The notes under the pieces: generated by a model
Databases searched by the model: none
What the model was told of the DNA's origin: nothing
The model's input: only the letters and a program-made list of their open reading frames with translations
Shown: piece after piece, positions 1-30,740 of the stretch
Layout: each line of letters starts with the position of its first letter
Position numbering within the stretch: the stretch's first letter is position 1
Translations under genes and position numbers: made by a program
Origin: Aporrectodea caliginosa
Lineage: Eukaryota > Annelida > Clitellata > Crassiclitellata > Lumbricidae
NCBI GenBank assembly: GCA_020284085.1
Contig: JACEVL010000498.1
Location: 862,001 to 926,000 of the forward strand
Length of the DNA: 64,000 nt
Direction: 5' to 3'

Positions 1-8181
<8,181 letters not shown>

Positions 8182-8184
<3 letters not shown>

Positions 8185-8257
8185 CCTTGAGCTGACCTCT
8201 GCCCTTCGTCCATGACCTCTGACCTTTGTGGTCGTCCTTGACGTTCGACTCTGACCT
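8182..8257 (+). promoter_or_regulatory. Cluster of TGACCT half-sites after ZIP copy 1 stop codon
   Basis: TGACCT occurs at 8182, 8193, 8213, 8220 and 8252. The pair 8213-8225 is TGACCT-C-TGACCT, a DR1-type spacing on the minus strand (AGGTCA). Nuclear receptors bind such sites; a function here is only inferred, and the cluster may simply be degenerate simple sequence, since the minisatellite that follows also contains TTACCTGACT. Confidence 0.25.
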
Positions 8258-8339
8258 CGGGTTCAAACAGTTGAGTCGTTAGGCTAATGACTGATCGCGT
8301 TCCCTTGAGGCCTTGTCCTGCCAAACCGTTCCATATCTT

Positions 8340-8770
8340 ACCTTATCTGACTCTTGCCTTACCTCAACTCTAACCCTTGCTTGACTCTTACCTGACTCTT
8401 ACCTCTTACCTGGCTCTTACCTGACTCTTACCTGACTCTTACCTGACTCTTACCTGGCTCTTACCTGGCTCTTACCTGACTCTTACCTGACTCTTACCTG
8501 ACTCTTACCTCTTACCTGGCTCTTACCTGGCTCTTACCTGACTCTTACCTGACTCTTACCTGGCTCTTACCTGGCTCTTACCTGACTCTTACCTGACTCT
8601 TACCTGGCTCTTACCTGGCTCTTACCTGGCTCTTACCTGGCTCTTACCTGGCTCTTACCTGGCTCTTACCTGACTCTTACCTGACTCTTACCTGGCTCTT
8701 ACCTGGCTCTTACCTGGCTCTTACCTGGCTCTTACCTGGCTCTTACCTGACTCTTACCTGACTCTTACCT
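8340..8770. repeat. 11-base minisatellite
   Basis: Unit CTTACCTGACT alternating with CTTACCTGGCT, nearly 40 copies, starting about 160 bases after the stop of ZIP copy 1; may be in its 3' UTR. Confidence 0.93.
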
Positions 8771-8861
8771 CACTTATACGTTCAATTAACCTGTTCACCG
8801 TAAGACTCAGTGTATTATTGTATCAGTTGGACTTAGTCGTAATAATTCATCGATATTGAAA

Positions 8862-8946
8862 TTTATGGATTAATTAGAAATGGATTAATTAGAAATGGAT
8901 TAATTAGAAATGGATTAATTAGAAATGGATTAATTAGAAATGGATT
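8862..8946. repeat. 15-base minisatellite with TAATTA cores
   Basis: Five near-perfect copies of ATGGATTAATTAGAA. Confidence 0.9.
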
Positions 8947-10149
8947 GTAGAAAACGGAGGAGATTGCGTCGACAATAGCATTGTCGTTTTCTGAAAGGCA
9001 TTTACTACCAACTGAATCTTTTATCTGCTGTTTAATTGAAATTTATTTAAAGAGCGTAACCTATTAAACCGCTGCAGGACTTCCTTGACGACGAAGCGCT
9101 AAGCATAGACAGAAAAACACACAGACAGGCAGACAGACACAAACAGATAGACAAACTGTCGAAGGACTTCCTTGACGACGATGCACTAACCATGCTAATG
9201 TATTATTGTATCAATAATGAATCACTAGATAAATTCCGATATGAGCGTTATATCTCATTTGCATTGAATAAGGATTAAAGCGAATGACTGCGTAATACGC
9301 GGTTGTGTGATACGGTATTATAATTATCAGAGGAATGTCCGGGTTTTTCGTTTCATCTGATGCAACCATGTTCTCGTGGGTTTTCCAGGAAGTGTTCCTC
9401 TGTCTGGATTTGTCTGTCTGCCTGTCTGTCTGTCTGTTTGTCTGTTTGTCTGTCTGTCTGTCTGGCGATCTATTAGTTATGGGTACTACCTCATTCTTCC
9501 AGACAGCCTATCAGCAAGCGTTGTTATAAATTTCCATGTCATTAAAACTGGCGATCCCGTCTTGCCTATATTTCCATTCGTTGCTACAGGCTTCCCGTCG
9601 GCACAGATCACTTAACAGACTGCATCGACCCCAGCATCATCTAGCGGCGGATTTATTTAGGATTTGCTCATTTTGGATGTTTGATTATCTACTTCCGTAT
9701 GTCTTCGTATCCGTCCAAGTATATGTTTGTGTGTTCCTATACGGTCCTCCGTCAGCGTGTCTCTACGTGTCCTTATCTGCCTTTGTCCTTGTTTGCTCAT
9801 TCGTGGTCTAGGCTATTTTGTGTGTAATACGTTTATTTAACGACGCCGCCATATCGACGATGATTGGCTATTTTCCAGACTCCGGGGCATTTCATTCCTA
9901 TGTCCTTTGTGATTGTACCTGAATGGACCTTGGCTTATGGGTTAGTCGGACACGGTTCCCTATTCTTAGAATCGGCCGTTACACACCTTGGTCAATTGGG
10001 ATGACTTTTCTACTTTCGGCATTGAATGACGCCTGAATAGTTCAGCTTACATTACTCCTTAATTATAGTTCACTTACATTACGCCTTTTTAGTTTGCATT
10101 GCATATAATATTATAATTATTGGCACTATGTCTCTATCAAGAATCTTTG

Positions 10150-10222
10150 TTTCTTTCCTCTCTGTCTCTGTCTCTGTCTGTCTGTCTGTCTCTGTCTCTG
10201 TCTGTCTGTCTGTCTCTGTCTG

Positions 10223-10290
<68 letters not shown>

Positions 10291-10295
10291 CATTT
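10150..10295. repeat. (TCTG)n/(TC)n microsatellite
   Basis: CTGT runs ending in a CT run. Further TCTG-rich tracts at 9405-9465, 10500-10690 and 10905-11250. Confidence 0.9.
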
Positions 10296-10499
10296 TTCTC
10301 TGTGTCAATCCCACTTTCTGTATGTCTTCCTCCTCTTCTGCTTCTCTCTCACACCCTATACCCTCTGGGTGGATGGATGGATCATGGATCCAGAGTTAAA
10401 CGACATCTTATGGCAACGAAGGCCGCTGACGTCGCCAGAAATTACTATGGCATAATAAGCTGCTGTTGTCACCAGTCATAGGACAAACAGTAACTTTGT

Positions 10500-11250
10500 C
10501 TGCCGTCTTTTCTGCCTGGCTACTTGTCTGTCTCTATGTCTGTCTGTGTGTCTGTCTGTCTGTCTGTTTGTCTATCTGTCTGTCTATCTTTCCGTGTGTC
10601 TTTCTGTCTGTCTATCTGTCTGTCCTTTCCGTCTGTATGTCTTTTTGTCTGTATTTGTTGTCTGTCTATCTGTCTGTCTCAATGTCTCTCAACATGTCAG
10701 CGATCTGCTGATTTAATTCACGTGAAGCAGGGCCCATAATGAGGCCACACGTTTACTGAACGTGACGAAAGCCCTCAAGCGACGAGAATGCTGCTCCACA
10801 TTCCGCTCACAACATCCTAAACTTTCGCAAAAGATTTACACAATGTTTTTCACGAATTTTCTATGCCTCAGCGAACAGCATTAGCGGCTAGGTCACCTGT
10901 CTGTTTTAGTTTCTATCCCTGTCTGTCTCTGTCTGTATCTCTCTATATATCTCTACGTCTCTCTCTCTGTGTCGCTCTGTTTCTCTCGGTTTCTCTGTCT
11001 CCCTCCTATACCTCTAATATTTCTCTCTTCGTCTCTGTCTCTCCGTGTGTCCCTGTCTCTCCCCATCTATATCTGCCTATCTCTCCATGTCTCTCTGTGT
11101 GACCCGGTCTCTCTTTTTGTGCAAGTCTTCTGCCTCTCTTTCTCTGTCTCTGTCTCTGTTTCTGTTTCTGTTTCTGTCTGTCTGTCTCTGTCTGTCTGTC
11201 TGTCGGTCTCTTACTGTCTGTCTCGTCTCTCTGTATGTCCGTATACTTGC
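10500..11250. repeat. TCTG/TCTC-rich simple sequence, two tracts
   Basis: 10500-10690 and 10905-11250; non-repetitive 200-base gap between them. No gene seen. Confidence 0.8.
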
Positions 11251-12086
11251 GCTTTTCTGCATACCTCTGCGTACATGCGTGTATTTGTCCGTACTTCGGT
11301 ATTTACACTGAGCAACAGTGCGTCTCATTTGCAGCGGTTTTTACGCGGGCTTTTCTGCCTCAGACAGTTCTTTAATATGACTGCAGTCAACCGTAACTGT
11401 GTTTATGATTAACAAGCCCCATCGGAGCCTAGCACCGTGAGGCTCTGGGCTTCAGAGGAGCCAAGCACCGTGAGGCTCTGGGCCTCATAGGAGCCAAGCA
11501 CCATGGGTCTCCCATTGAATGGGGGGATCCGTCATTGACGCGGATTGGGGAAGGGAAGGGATGAGTGTACGGAGAAACGGGTTTCACGTTATGTGACATG
11601 TGAAGAGTCTTGTGAATGCTTGTGTGTAGGCACCCTGTAAAGTTTCCAGTGGCTCAGTATGAATAGTCCGTTACAGAGGGACCAATGGGGCTCAAGAGGG
11701 CATCGGAAGAAGCGTTCGATGGTTTTGGTCCAATATCGATCTCCCTGTATCTGGTAATCGTAACCGTAAGCTCCTAGTTTATATAAAGCGTCACTTGAAG
11801 GCTAAGCGCAGAGAACCTGCTTTTTCGCGCAGGTACTACATCTAGGTGCCACTGGAATGGATCCTTAGGAATGACCCAGTGGCTCATATATGCGTTGGAG
11901 AGCCATCAGTTGATGCCTGGTGCGTTCGTATGCTAATAAATGAGTTCAATTCAAGACAACAGAACCTCTAAAAGGAGCCAAAAGGCGACAAACACACATA
12001 CACACACACACACACATCTCACAGCTTTGATGCGCATACATAAATATGCAGACACGCCTCTGAGATATGCATAAAAGGCCCCCCTC

Positions 12087-12357
<271 letters not shown>

Positions 12358-13077
12358 CACACACACATACAAACGAGACATACACACACGCACACAGAGG
12401 CCTAATTTAGTCCCATCGCTTGCTTATTCCTCGGTGTCACGATTCTCTGAGCACCACTCATCTGCCGATGTAGAACTATCCACACCACCACCAAGACGAG
12501 CCGACCGCTAACAAAGACATCGCCTCAGGCCAATGTGAATCACGAGACGCCTTTAAAGTCAACAGCGTCACGTGAAACTTCACGTAGCAGAGGCTTCACG
12601 AGCCCTGCTGTCGCCCTTCACAACCCGCTCGAAACCAGTCGTTCTTTCTCGTTTCTGCCGTTCAACGTTGTAGGTCGACATCGTAAACAGGTGAAGACTG
12701 AGGTCGACAAATTCCATAGACAACAACAGGTTGGCTGTTACATGCTTTCAGTTGTTTCTCTGTGACTTTACTTGTATGTTATTTCCCAGTCACTTGTGAG
12801 GTACCATGGCAGGCATGATATTATGTCCTAAAAGCAGAGTGATTGACACCGGTTTGAACTGAATAAATGTAGGTTATAGTGAAACGTTGTTGGTTTTGAC
12901 GGCCACAGGATGTCGTTAAAAATTTGGTAATAAACTGGTGACTACGGTCAAGTGTTTGGGTGTATTATGCACCTTGCATACATGCATGTTTGCATAAACA
13001 CATCCATACTTACACACACATATAAATCTTTAGATACAATACAATACAATACACATACATCCTCTTTTTAGTCTTCA

Positions 13078-13415
13078 AGGCACAAAGGGGTCTTGCACCG
13101 AAATATTTAGCTGATGTTTTACTCCGGCCTCTTTCAGCCTCCTCCCATCGACCACTACGCTCATCAAACACACTTGAGCTTCTAGTTCCTCATACGAGAA
13201 CAGCTATGGCTCCCGGTCCTTTACCTCAATTGGTCCCTCTCTTTGGAATGCGCTGTCTCCATCTACTCGCTCTCGAATTCCAGCTAGTAACCTCTCTTCC
13301 ACCTTTGCTTTTCTCAAAACCTTTTTCTTCTCTTGTGGCCTTGCCCACTGGCAGCGCTTCTGAATGGTTCACCTATGAGAGCCATTGAGAGGCGCTTTAT
13401 AAATGTTTGAATACA
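13078..13415 (+). mobile_element. Non-LTR retrotransposon 3' end fragment
   Basis: Reading frames on the plus strand give FKAQRGLAPKYLADVLLR and then SFTSIGPSLWNALSPSTR with FAFLKTFFFSCGLAHW. The order KG.AP.YL, GPSLWN.L, FK..LK is the C-terminal end of jockey/CR1-type ORF2 proteins. It ends GGCGCTTTATAAATGTTTG and a short (ATACA) tail. Frames are broken. Confidence 0.65.
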
Positions 13416-13486
13416 ATACATACAATACACAACATTTTCCTGACTAAAAGTGGGAACTGCATGGATATATTTCCTGAGTATAGGAC

Positions 13487-14197
13487 ATTATCCCCCAGGA
13501 CATAATCCCCCGGACAAAATCCCCCCGGACAAAAGCCTCCGGACAAAAATCCCCCATTTTCGGTAGGACATAATCCCCCGGACATAATTCCCTCCTCTGT
13601 GCAATTAGCCTATTTCTGCATGTCACTGATAAACCTTAATTGCCCTGTTTTTGTTCGCTATAGATGTCATTCAGGTGTAGGCCTAAACTTAAGACTTGTT
13701 AGTGCCATTAAGTTCGAAAGTGAAGACTTGTTAGTGTCAATCGGTTATTCAGTAAAAAAAGTGAAGACTTGTTAGTGTCATATAGATTTAAAGTTAATGT
13801 CGTTCAGTTGTTAACTGAAAGACTTGTTAATTTATTTAACCAAGATTTTTTCATCAATCCATGCTGTATTTAGGCAAGAATTATTTTCGTCAATCCCACT
13901 TCTGCTTAAGCAAAAAAATTAATAGATCCAGCTTCTATTGAAACAAAGACTTAGTTTAATCAATCCAGCTTCTAATTACGGAAACAATTATATATCAGTT
14001 AGAATTAGTTTAATCCAACAGTGATTTTCATCATTTTACTGCTGCTGGTAACAATATTTGACAATTTTGAGCATACTTGTATAATAAACTTTTCCAGTGG
14101 AATCAAGAATATTATACGATTATATCGTAGTCTGGGGGATTATGTCCTAGCTTGGAGGATTTTGTCCGGGGGCTTTTGTCCGGGGGATTATATGTCC
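13487..14197. repeat. Inverted arrays of GGGGGATTATGTCC motif
   Basis: 13487-13592 holds about seven units of GGACATAATCCCCC or GGACAAAATCCCCC; 14130-14197 holds four units of the complement. Between them are AT-rich sequence and a repeated AAGACTTGTTAGTGTCA (13690-13780). The pair looks like long, internally repetitive terminal inverted repeats of a roughly 0.7-kb element. Confidence 0.55.
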
Positions 14198-15899
14198 GCA
14201 CTCTTAAATTTGCAAAGTTAAATCAGCTGAATCCGCAGGCAACACAACTAAGATTCATAGTTAAAAATTAGCTTCCTAAGCCTTGAGTTGATCCACGTAA
14301 TTTTGCGTAGTTATCAGAATGTACGTGATTTGCCTTAAATATCAAGCTGATTCTCCTATGCACGCTGTAGGTGGGTCAACTACGCATGCTTAGTTGGATC
14401 TCGTAATTAGCGTTGTAGCGGGGGCTCTGGCTGCCTATGTAGGGTAACTAAGCATGCTTAGTTGGATCTCGTAATTAGCGTTGTAGCAGGGGCTCTGGCT
14501 GCCTATGTAGGGTAACTGTTGTAATTGTAATTGAACATTTGCATAGCGCCACTCAATGATTCAGAGGTGCTCCCGACCAAGGGCTCTAACAAATAAGATA
14601 GTCTTCAGGCGTTTCCGAAACTATGCAAGCGTAGTTGGCTTTTCATTATGCCTTGTTGCGTCTGTGGTCGCCTGGATGCTGGATGTCGATGTTGTTGCTG
14701 TTGTTGTTGCGTGTGTTGCTGTTGTCTTAGTTGTTGTTACTGCTGATGTGACGGTTTCCGTTCCAGTTATTGTGTGGTTGTAGTCGCGGTGTAAGTAGTA
14801 GTTGTTGTTGCGTTGGTCACCCGTGGCCATACGGCCAAAGCTACTACTTCTGTTGGCATTTCTCGATCTTGAGCTGTAGTCGTTGTTGCTTTGATGATTC
14901 GCTGGTGGTCCATTGTTGAGTTGGAGCCGACGTATAATGTGGCCTCCCTTGTTGTAGTCCTTGTTGTAGTTGTTTTGGTAAGAGTTGTTGTAGAATCGCT
15001 GTCGTCGTTGGCTGTTAAGGGCTAGATTCGTATCCATAGACCTAGACTATTCCAGGCGTTGCTGATGTTAGACATAAGGAATAGGTATAATTCAGAAAAG
15101 GCTCTGGTTTTGAAACAGAGACTTTTCAAATTTTATTGTCGAGCATTCGACCTTTCGTCTACTCGACTTCGTCTGGAATGATGTGTCTAACAGTCTAACA
15201 ACGCGATTTGATAGAGTTCAGTATTACAATTACATCGTGCATATAAATACATATAATCTTACGCCAACATCAGCGTTATATACATGAGTTCAACAAGCAC
15301 ATTCTATCTAAATATACGTCCTTATATATACATCACACAGTGGTCATCCTCTACAGATTGCCAGATGTTTAAGTGATTAGGGTGTTAATTGCCTCGTGGA
15401 CGCCCTGGACGGTCGACCGGGGTTTGAAATTCGTGCAGCCTATTCCTCGATAGCCAATAGCCAATCAACGGTGGTCAAATCCGATGCAGATAACTGATGT
15501 TTGGCTATGTGGCGTTGTTAATGCAGCAAAGCCTCTTGGTGGGGCTTAATGGATGCCGATCATTGCTGCTAGATAACTAACTTGCATAGTTGATATATGT
15601 ATAGGGGCCTACCTAAGTTGCGATGCTATATCAACTAAGAGCCATAGCCTGCACAAGTATTTGGATAAGTTATAAAGACAAACGCTTTGTGAAGACACGT
15701 TAGCGAAAAGTCATTTTGAGTATGCCTAGCATCTAGGCATTCTTAGCAGAATTACCAAAGCGCAAGTTACCTCTTTCAGCTAAAGTTTGCTGGCTAAACT
15801 AAATTCTCTGTTGCAATAGCAATTTTGCATAGTTCAATGAAGTTTATCATGACAACTAAGAAAAGCATAGCTGAGAAAACTCTGCAATTTTAAGAGTGC
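14198..15899. mobile_element. 1.7-kb terminal-inverted-repeat element
   Basis: Left end GCACTCTTAAATTTGCAAAG, right end the complement of GCACTCTTAAAATTGCAGAG; 26 of the outer 31 bases match. Both flanks carry GGGGGATTAT..GTCC in the same direction (14182-14197, 15900-15914). Inside are a tandem duplication (14371-14520, unit about 75 bases, TAACTAAGCATGCTTAGTTG) and a minus-strand Asn/Thr-rich open frame (15037-14621) of unknown meaning. No transposase recognised, so probably non-autonomous. Confidence 0.6.
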
Positions 15900-16409
15900 G
15901 GGGGGATTATGTCCAGGGGGAATAATGTCCGTTCCCCATATTTCCTAGCTACGTCACTACGTGAGCGGCCTTTGATGCCATAAGAAGTCGTTTAACTCTT
16001 AGAATCCAATCTTCGGATTAATTCCACCACTGTCCGTACTCTGGAAGTGCCAGTCCATAGCCTGGATAAGAGGAGGAGGGCGACGCAAGCCATCTTCGCG
16101 ATGGCACGTCGTGGTTAAGTCGATCAGAGTTTGGATAGTTGGTCAGACGTATGTGTCACATATGAAACATATTACATCATACATCATGCATCATACATTG
16201 ACGTAAGCGATTCTGGCAGCCAAAGGATTTCAACAAACACCGATTACGTGTAATAAGTCTGTTTATATAGTGACTCAATTTTCTAGATGAATTTTTAACT
16301 CACTCCTCCACTCGCTTACCTTCATATTTACTCGCTCGCTTTCTGTGTGACAATCGTGAGCGTTTAGGTTTCTGTCTCATAGGCCTACAGGAGAATAAGT
16401 ATACACCCT

Positions 16410-16665
16410 TTCACATTTGCTCACTGGCCTTCAATCTTTCTCACTGGCTTTCATATTCTCTCACTGGTTTTCGTATTTGCTCACCGACTTTCACATCATC
16501 TGTCACTGGCTTTCACACTCTCTCACTGGTTTTCACATTTTCTCACTATCTTCACATTTTCTCACTGGTTTTCACATTTTCTCACTAGCTTTCACATTTT
16601 CTCTCACTGGTTTTCACATTTTCTCACTAGCTCTCACATTTGCTCAGTGGCTTTCACATTTGCTG
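16410..16665. repeat. About 21-base minisatellite
   Basis: Units close to TTTCACATTTTCTCACTGGT, about 12 copies with substitutions. Confidence 0.88.
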
Positions 16666-18664
16666 ACTGCTTCATTTCATACCGGTGCTTCACTATGTAA
16701 GTAGGCCTATAGCTCGCTCGCTCACTCTAAGTCGATCTTCCTTGTCTCTGTGCGTGTGTCTGTTTATCTCTGTGACTTCTGCTCCTGTAGCTCTTCATCA
16801 ATCTGTTTTCTACTTTCCTGTCACCTGTACAGGTGCTTCACTTAGATGGTTATTACCTGCAATGACAACATAACTCTCAGCCACTTAGCATTTGTACCAT
16901 GTCAACCTGAAGTGTTCTGTGACAAACAGACTTGTTCATTTGTAGCCTAATTACTGCTTCTTTAATTGTTTTAGAATTGTTTTCACATACGGCGCTAGCT
17001 TGTTTACTGATCTCGATGTTAGTGGCCTCTTACGGGTTCATCTTCAATCTGCTCTGAGCAGGTTACGGTGTATACGGACCTGGTAGAAGTCAGTCACTCA
17101 CAACTGATCAGCGCCATCGGTTGATACTTGGTCGTTTTGTAGGGCGCCTAATAAGTACTTAGTAACGATAATACGTCTCCCTTAGTTTTACTGTTCTCAT
17201 ATATGTCACTCGAGTACTGGCTTCATGGAAGTTTGTTTTCTGCCCTCTTGAAAGTCATGTCTCGAACCTACACACACTAATGTAGCCAGTATAACCTCAG
17301 GCAATCTTAGACAATGTCTGGTCATAAAGAACTTAAGTCACTGTGGCTTAAGGCCAGACATTTGTTAGGGCCATTTGAATGCACAAGATGAAACTGGCGG
17401 CAAACGACGAGGAATGTTCCCGGATACCAGACAAGCTGTGATGACTAGTTTCACGTCGTCATACCAGTATCAACACCTCCCAGACATTACTTAGCCTAAT
17501 AAGTGTGACCGCTTTAGTTCTGTCTTAACCTCACAAAAGCCTGCGTAGGTCTGACCTGAAAAAAATACGGTGATTAAGGGGTGTGTGGTAGAATCGAGCC
17601 AAACCGATTTGAATAATTATGCAGTTTGTGGGCTGGGTGTGACCGGTGACGATTCCTTAGAAAGCTGTTTTTCTTTGAGCATTCTTGTAAACGCCAAAGG
17701 GATAAAATGGTAAGAGGTTGGCAGGATTTCATTTGGCAATCGTTCCTTGGCCTTTGGTTCTTTGGGGTGCGTAGTAGTCTAGTGGTAAGGGTGCTGGACT
17801 TTCAACCGAGAGGTTGGGTTCAAATCGCCGCATCGGCCCAGACGAGTTGCCTGTCCGCCTGAAGAAGACAATTATTTCTAGACCAAAATTAGGTAAGCAT
17901 AATGGCTTTTAGGCCTAAATAAAACAATAATCGTGTAACCATAATAGCTATAGATAGGCAGAGTGGTTGTTTAGGCCTATAGAAAAGGCAAATACTCCTA
18001 GATCAAGTTTAGGCAGGCATAGCCTTAGATCTAATGACGGCAATATTCATAACAGCAAAATATAGGCCTACTATAGCGTGACGAAGGCAATATTCCTAGA
18101 CCCAAATGTGTTCGACATTCTAGTCTTGGGTCTAAATGAGACAATATTCCTAGACCCAATTGACTAAGGTATTGCCATAGTAGTCTCCAATCAAAACAAG
18201 GCAATATCCATACAGAAAACTAAGACTTAAGTTCTGGTCCAACGAAATCAACAGCCCATACAATTCCCAAATGAGGCTGGCTAAAGAAAACAGACATCTT
18301 GAGAGTTGAGACTGTTTTAACAAAGCGTGGAATAAATCTAGGTGTAGACCAAAAGCACAACAGCGTTGTTTTGTCAAACAGGGGTGTTCAGACGGCGAGG
18401 GAGAGGACTGCCCCAGGTCACGGTCGGCCATATTTCATTTTTAATGATAACACAGGTGTGTCGATCCGTTTCAAATAAACCTCTTGCTCTTCAGTGCTAA
18501 ACAAGTTGCAGTCAGTCACCCTGTGTACGTCGCCATTGCTACAGACATCATCAGAAATTGGGCACAGGCTTTGTCGTCAGTATATGTATGGAATTGCCAT
18601 TTTGTAGCGCAAAGGGATGGGAGGTGAGAGTAGGACCCCAACTTTCCTTGTGCCCATAGGGATC

Positions 18665-18896
18665 CAATAATGTAATGTAATGTAATGTAATGTAATGTAA
18701 TGTAATTATTTATATAGCGCCGCTCACAGCCGAGGCCATTCAGTAGCGCTCCCAGTGCGAGAACGCCGAGAGAACAAATAGGTTTTAAGGCGAGAGAGAG
18801 ATGAAGACAGTGATCCAGAAAGGAAAGTCTCACGCAAAGTGAAGGGAAGGGCATTCCATAAAGAGGGCCCAATGATGGCAAAGGATCGAGTTAACA
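18665..18896 (-). mobile_element. Non-LTR retrotransposon 3' end fragment
   Basis: Minus strand reads FAIIGPSLWNALP and LKTYLFSRRSRTGSATEW; tail GGCGCTATATAAAT with (TACAT)n at 18669-18710. Same family as 13078-13415. Confidence 0.6.
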
Positions 18897-18903
18897 TCAA
18901 GAT

Positions 18904-19045
18904 GGGGCACGGTGGCCGAGTGGTTAGAGATCTTAGGCTTGTAACGCGGATAGTATGGGTTCGATCCTACTCCTCTGAGATGGTTACTTGTGTAGGGACC
19001 TTGAGCAAGGTCCTTCACTCGCAATTGCTTCGCGCCTCAGAATCA
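18904..19045 (+). mobile_element. tRNA-headed SINE (family B)
   Basis: GGCACGGTGGCCGAGTGGTT (A-box-like) and GGGTTCGATCCTACTCC (B-box-like) followed by GTAGGGACCTTGAGCAAGG and TCCTTCACTCGCAATTGCT. This GTAGGGACC...TCCTTCAC core recurs at 34695-34945, 43541-43740, 45846-46010, 51895-52020 and 53690-53830. Confidence 0.65.
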
Positions 19046-19199
19046 GATTTGCTAACCTAATAATAATGACCGAGAGTTGAACCACTGACCTCTCGATTGA
19101 CAGTCCAGCACGCTATAATATAACCACTATACACTATCGAGCACCTCTCTGATGATATAAACTTTATTGTTATTAGTATAATTATTATGATTAACGTTG

Positions 19200-19345
19200 A
19201 TCTCGTCCTTTATCCAGGTTTGGGACTGGCACTGCCAGAGCAATGGCGGGTTTAAGTCGGCGAATAGTTACCAAGAGTAGTTTAACGACATCTTATGGCA
19301 ACAATGGCCCGTTGTTAATCGGCAGAAATTATTTTGAAGAGTTCT
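19200..19345 (+). mobile_element. Dispersed repeat (family G)
   Basis: Contains TTTAACGACATCTTATGGCA and GGCAGAAATTATTTTGAAGA. Related segments are 10380-10460, 24040-24195 and 16010-16135. Unclassified. Confidence 0.45.
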
Positions 19346-20026
19346 CACCGTTTGTATATCATAAAACAGTTACCAACAATTAAAGATGCAGAAGGACACA
19401 GTTAAAATACTATAGCGATGTTGAAAGCTATATTAGCCGGCCTAAAGCCATTTAATGGTGTCTAAATTCGGTTTAGTTTTATCTAGTGACCACTCTTGAC
19501 CTTACCTTCTGTGTAGGCTTTCTCAGCGCAAATTCAAACGTACCTGTCACAGGTTGAATTTCTCCCAGTAAAGTTGTGGCAATCGTAAAAGTTTTGTTCT
19601 ATTGAATATTCAAGAGGCTGTTCATATAGCCTACAGTCTGTCTTGAACGAATCATTCTTCCTTAGCTTAAATAATCTCTGATGAATTTTCACAAGTCTGA
19701 TGTTCGATCTCTTTAATGGTTAGGCCTATTCATGAGGCTGCACTGAACCTGCGACCCTCCGGTTACAAGGCACTGAACATACCGCTACACACTCCGTCCA
19801 GCTTATCCTAGTCTCTTTTTAAATTAATGAATATTCACGAGGCTCTTCCTATTCAATCCGTCTCGAACGAATATTCGTGATGTTGCGCGCATCCAAGTAT
19901 GGAGAAGGTGTTGAGGTGATGCTGGTTTGCGTCAATCTGTCTCTCGTGAATATTCATTACTTGTCCATACACCTAATGAATATGCATGCTAGGCCTACAG
20001 TGGACGTGCGTTGATAATATTGCAGG

Positions 20027-29396
<9,370 letters not shown>

Positions 29397-30709
29397 CCTC
29401 CTGACATACATTTCTGGCATGCATACGTATTGACCTCGTGTATATGACCTCGTGTATATAACAACCTGACCCAGACTATGACCTGCGATCACTCCGTGAT
29501 AGTCATCGTTTTTGAGAGCGAACCGATGTATCTGTCCAGGAATTGTGATCGCCAATCCGAAGTGCATCGAGCGCCGCAAACTACTAGGCTATGGCGCTAT
29601 AGAAGAATTTTTCGTCAGACTGCAGAAGTCGTGTTATACACTTCTTCGTGACTGTAAAGGTTGTATCAAAGTTTGTAAAGTTGTAAAGTAATAACGTATA
29701 CTGTTTGCTTGTTTAAAATGTATTGTAGTTAGCCTAGCCTACTACATGTTCTTAAACTGTACAGCTTCTTTTTAATTATCATAATTAGGGTCTATTGCTG
29801 TTGCATCTGGTATCATATTTGAGTCATGTTCCATATTGTCTAGGCCTAATTTGTTTTTGATAAAACACCTGAGCTTTAATTTAGCTAAATAATTGTGAGG
29901 TTTAAAACTCTGACACGTTGGCCTTGAGTTAAAATCGACTACGCTCATTCAAAACCACAGACCGGCATAAGTTTTTCGTAGCCTTTCTTTCCTATCAAAA
30001 TAAACCGTAGGCCTATTGTTCTAATTCAAATGATCTTGACTGCACAAAAACGAGTTCTACGTCAAGGACCTTCGCCTAGAATGGCAGAAGAACGATTTTA
30101 TTATTGTGCAGAAGCTGCTTCTAGCAAAACGATTCAGTAAGTTAACTAGTTAAGACAAGCATCGAAACAGCGCAACGATTCAGTAAATACAGATCGAAAC
30201 AAACGAGTTAACGTTCTCATACACTACAGCGACGCCATTGTTTAAAAATGGCCGACATAGATCTATGCATGAGTAGTAGAGATACATTGTGAAGGATAAT
30301 CAGCAGGGAACCAATTGGCAAAGAACACTCCGCTGTATGCCAACGGCCACTGGTAAGTCTTTATGCTGTCGTTATTCAAAGTAATATCTCGGCAAGATAT
30401 AACAGAATATTGAAGCTACATGTATTTTTCTATTGGCGTACCAAAACCTTGAACCAGATTTTAGCCAATTTAGGCTTATATCGAGTTTACAACACGCAGC
30501 CCCTACATATGCCTACACCAAAATATTGATTTATCACCTGTCATCGAAAACGAAGCTGAAAACAATAATATATGAGGCCTATCACTGCCATTATGAACAG
30601 AAATGATAAATGCGTTTAATACTGATCTATAGCATACAGAAAATAGGTCTAGGTTACTGTCAATGATGACATCGTGCAGCGACGTTATCCCAATAATAGC
30701 CTAATAATA

Positions 30710-30740
<31 letters not shown>

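Noticed and set aside
14621..15037. Minus-strand Asn/Thr-rich 138-residue protein gene
   Set aside because: Low-complexity (GTT/GTC-rich DNA), inside a transposon, no domain seen; kept only as a note.
17765..17850. tRNA gene
   Set aside because: A- and B-box-like words are present but the arms do not close and similar heads occur in several SINEs.
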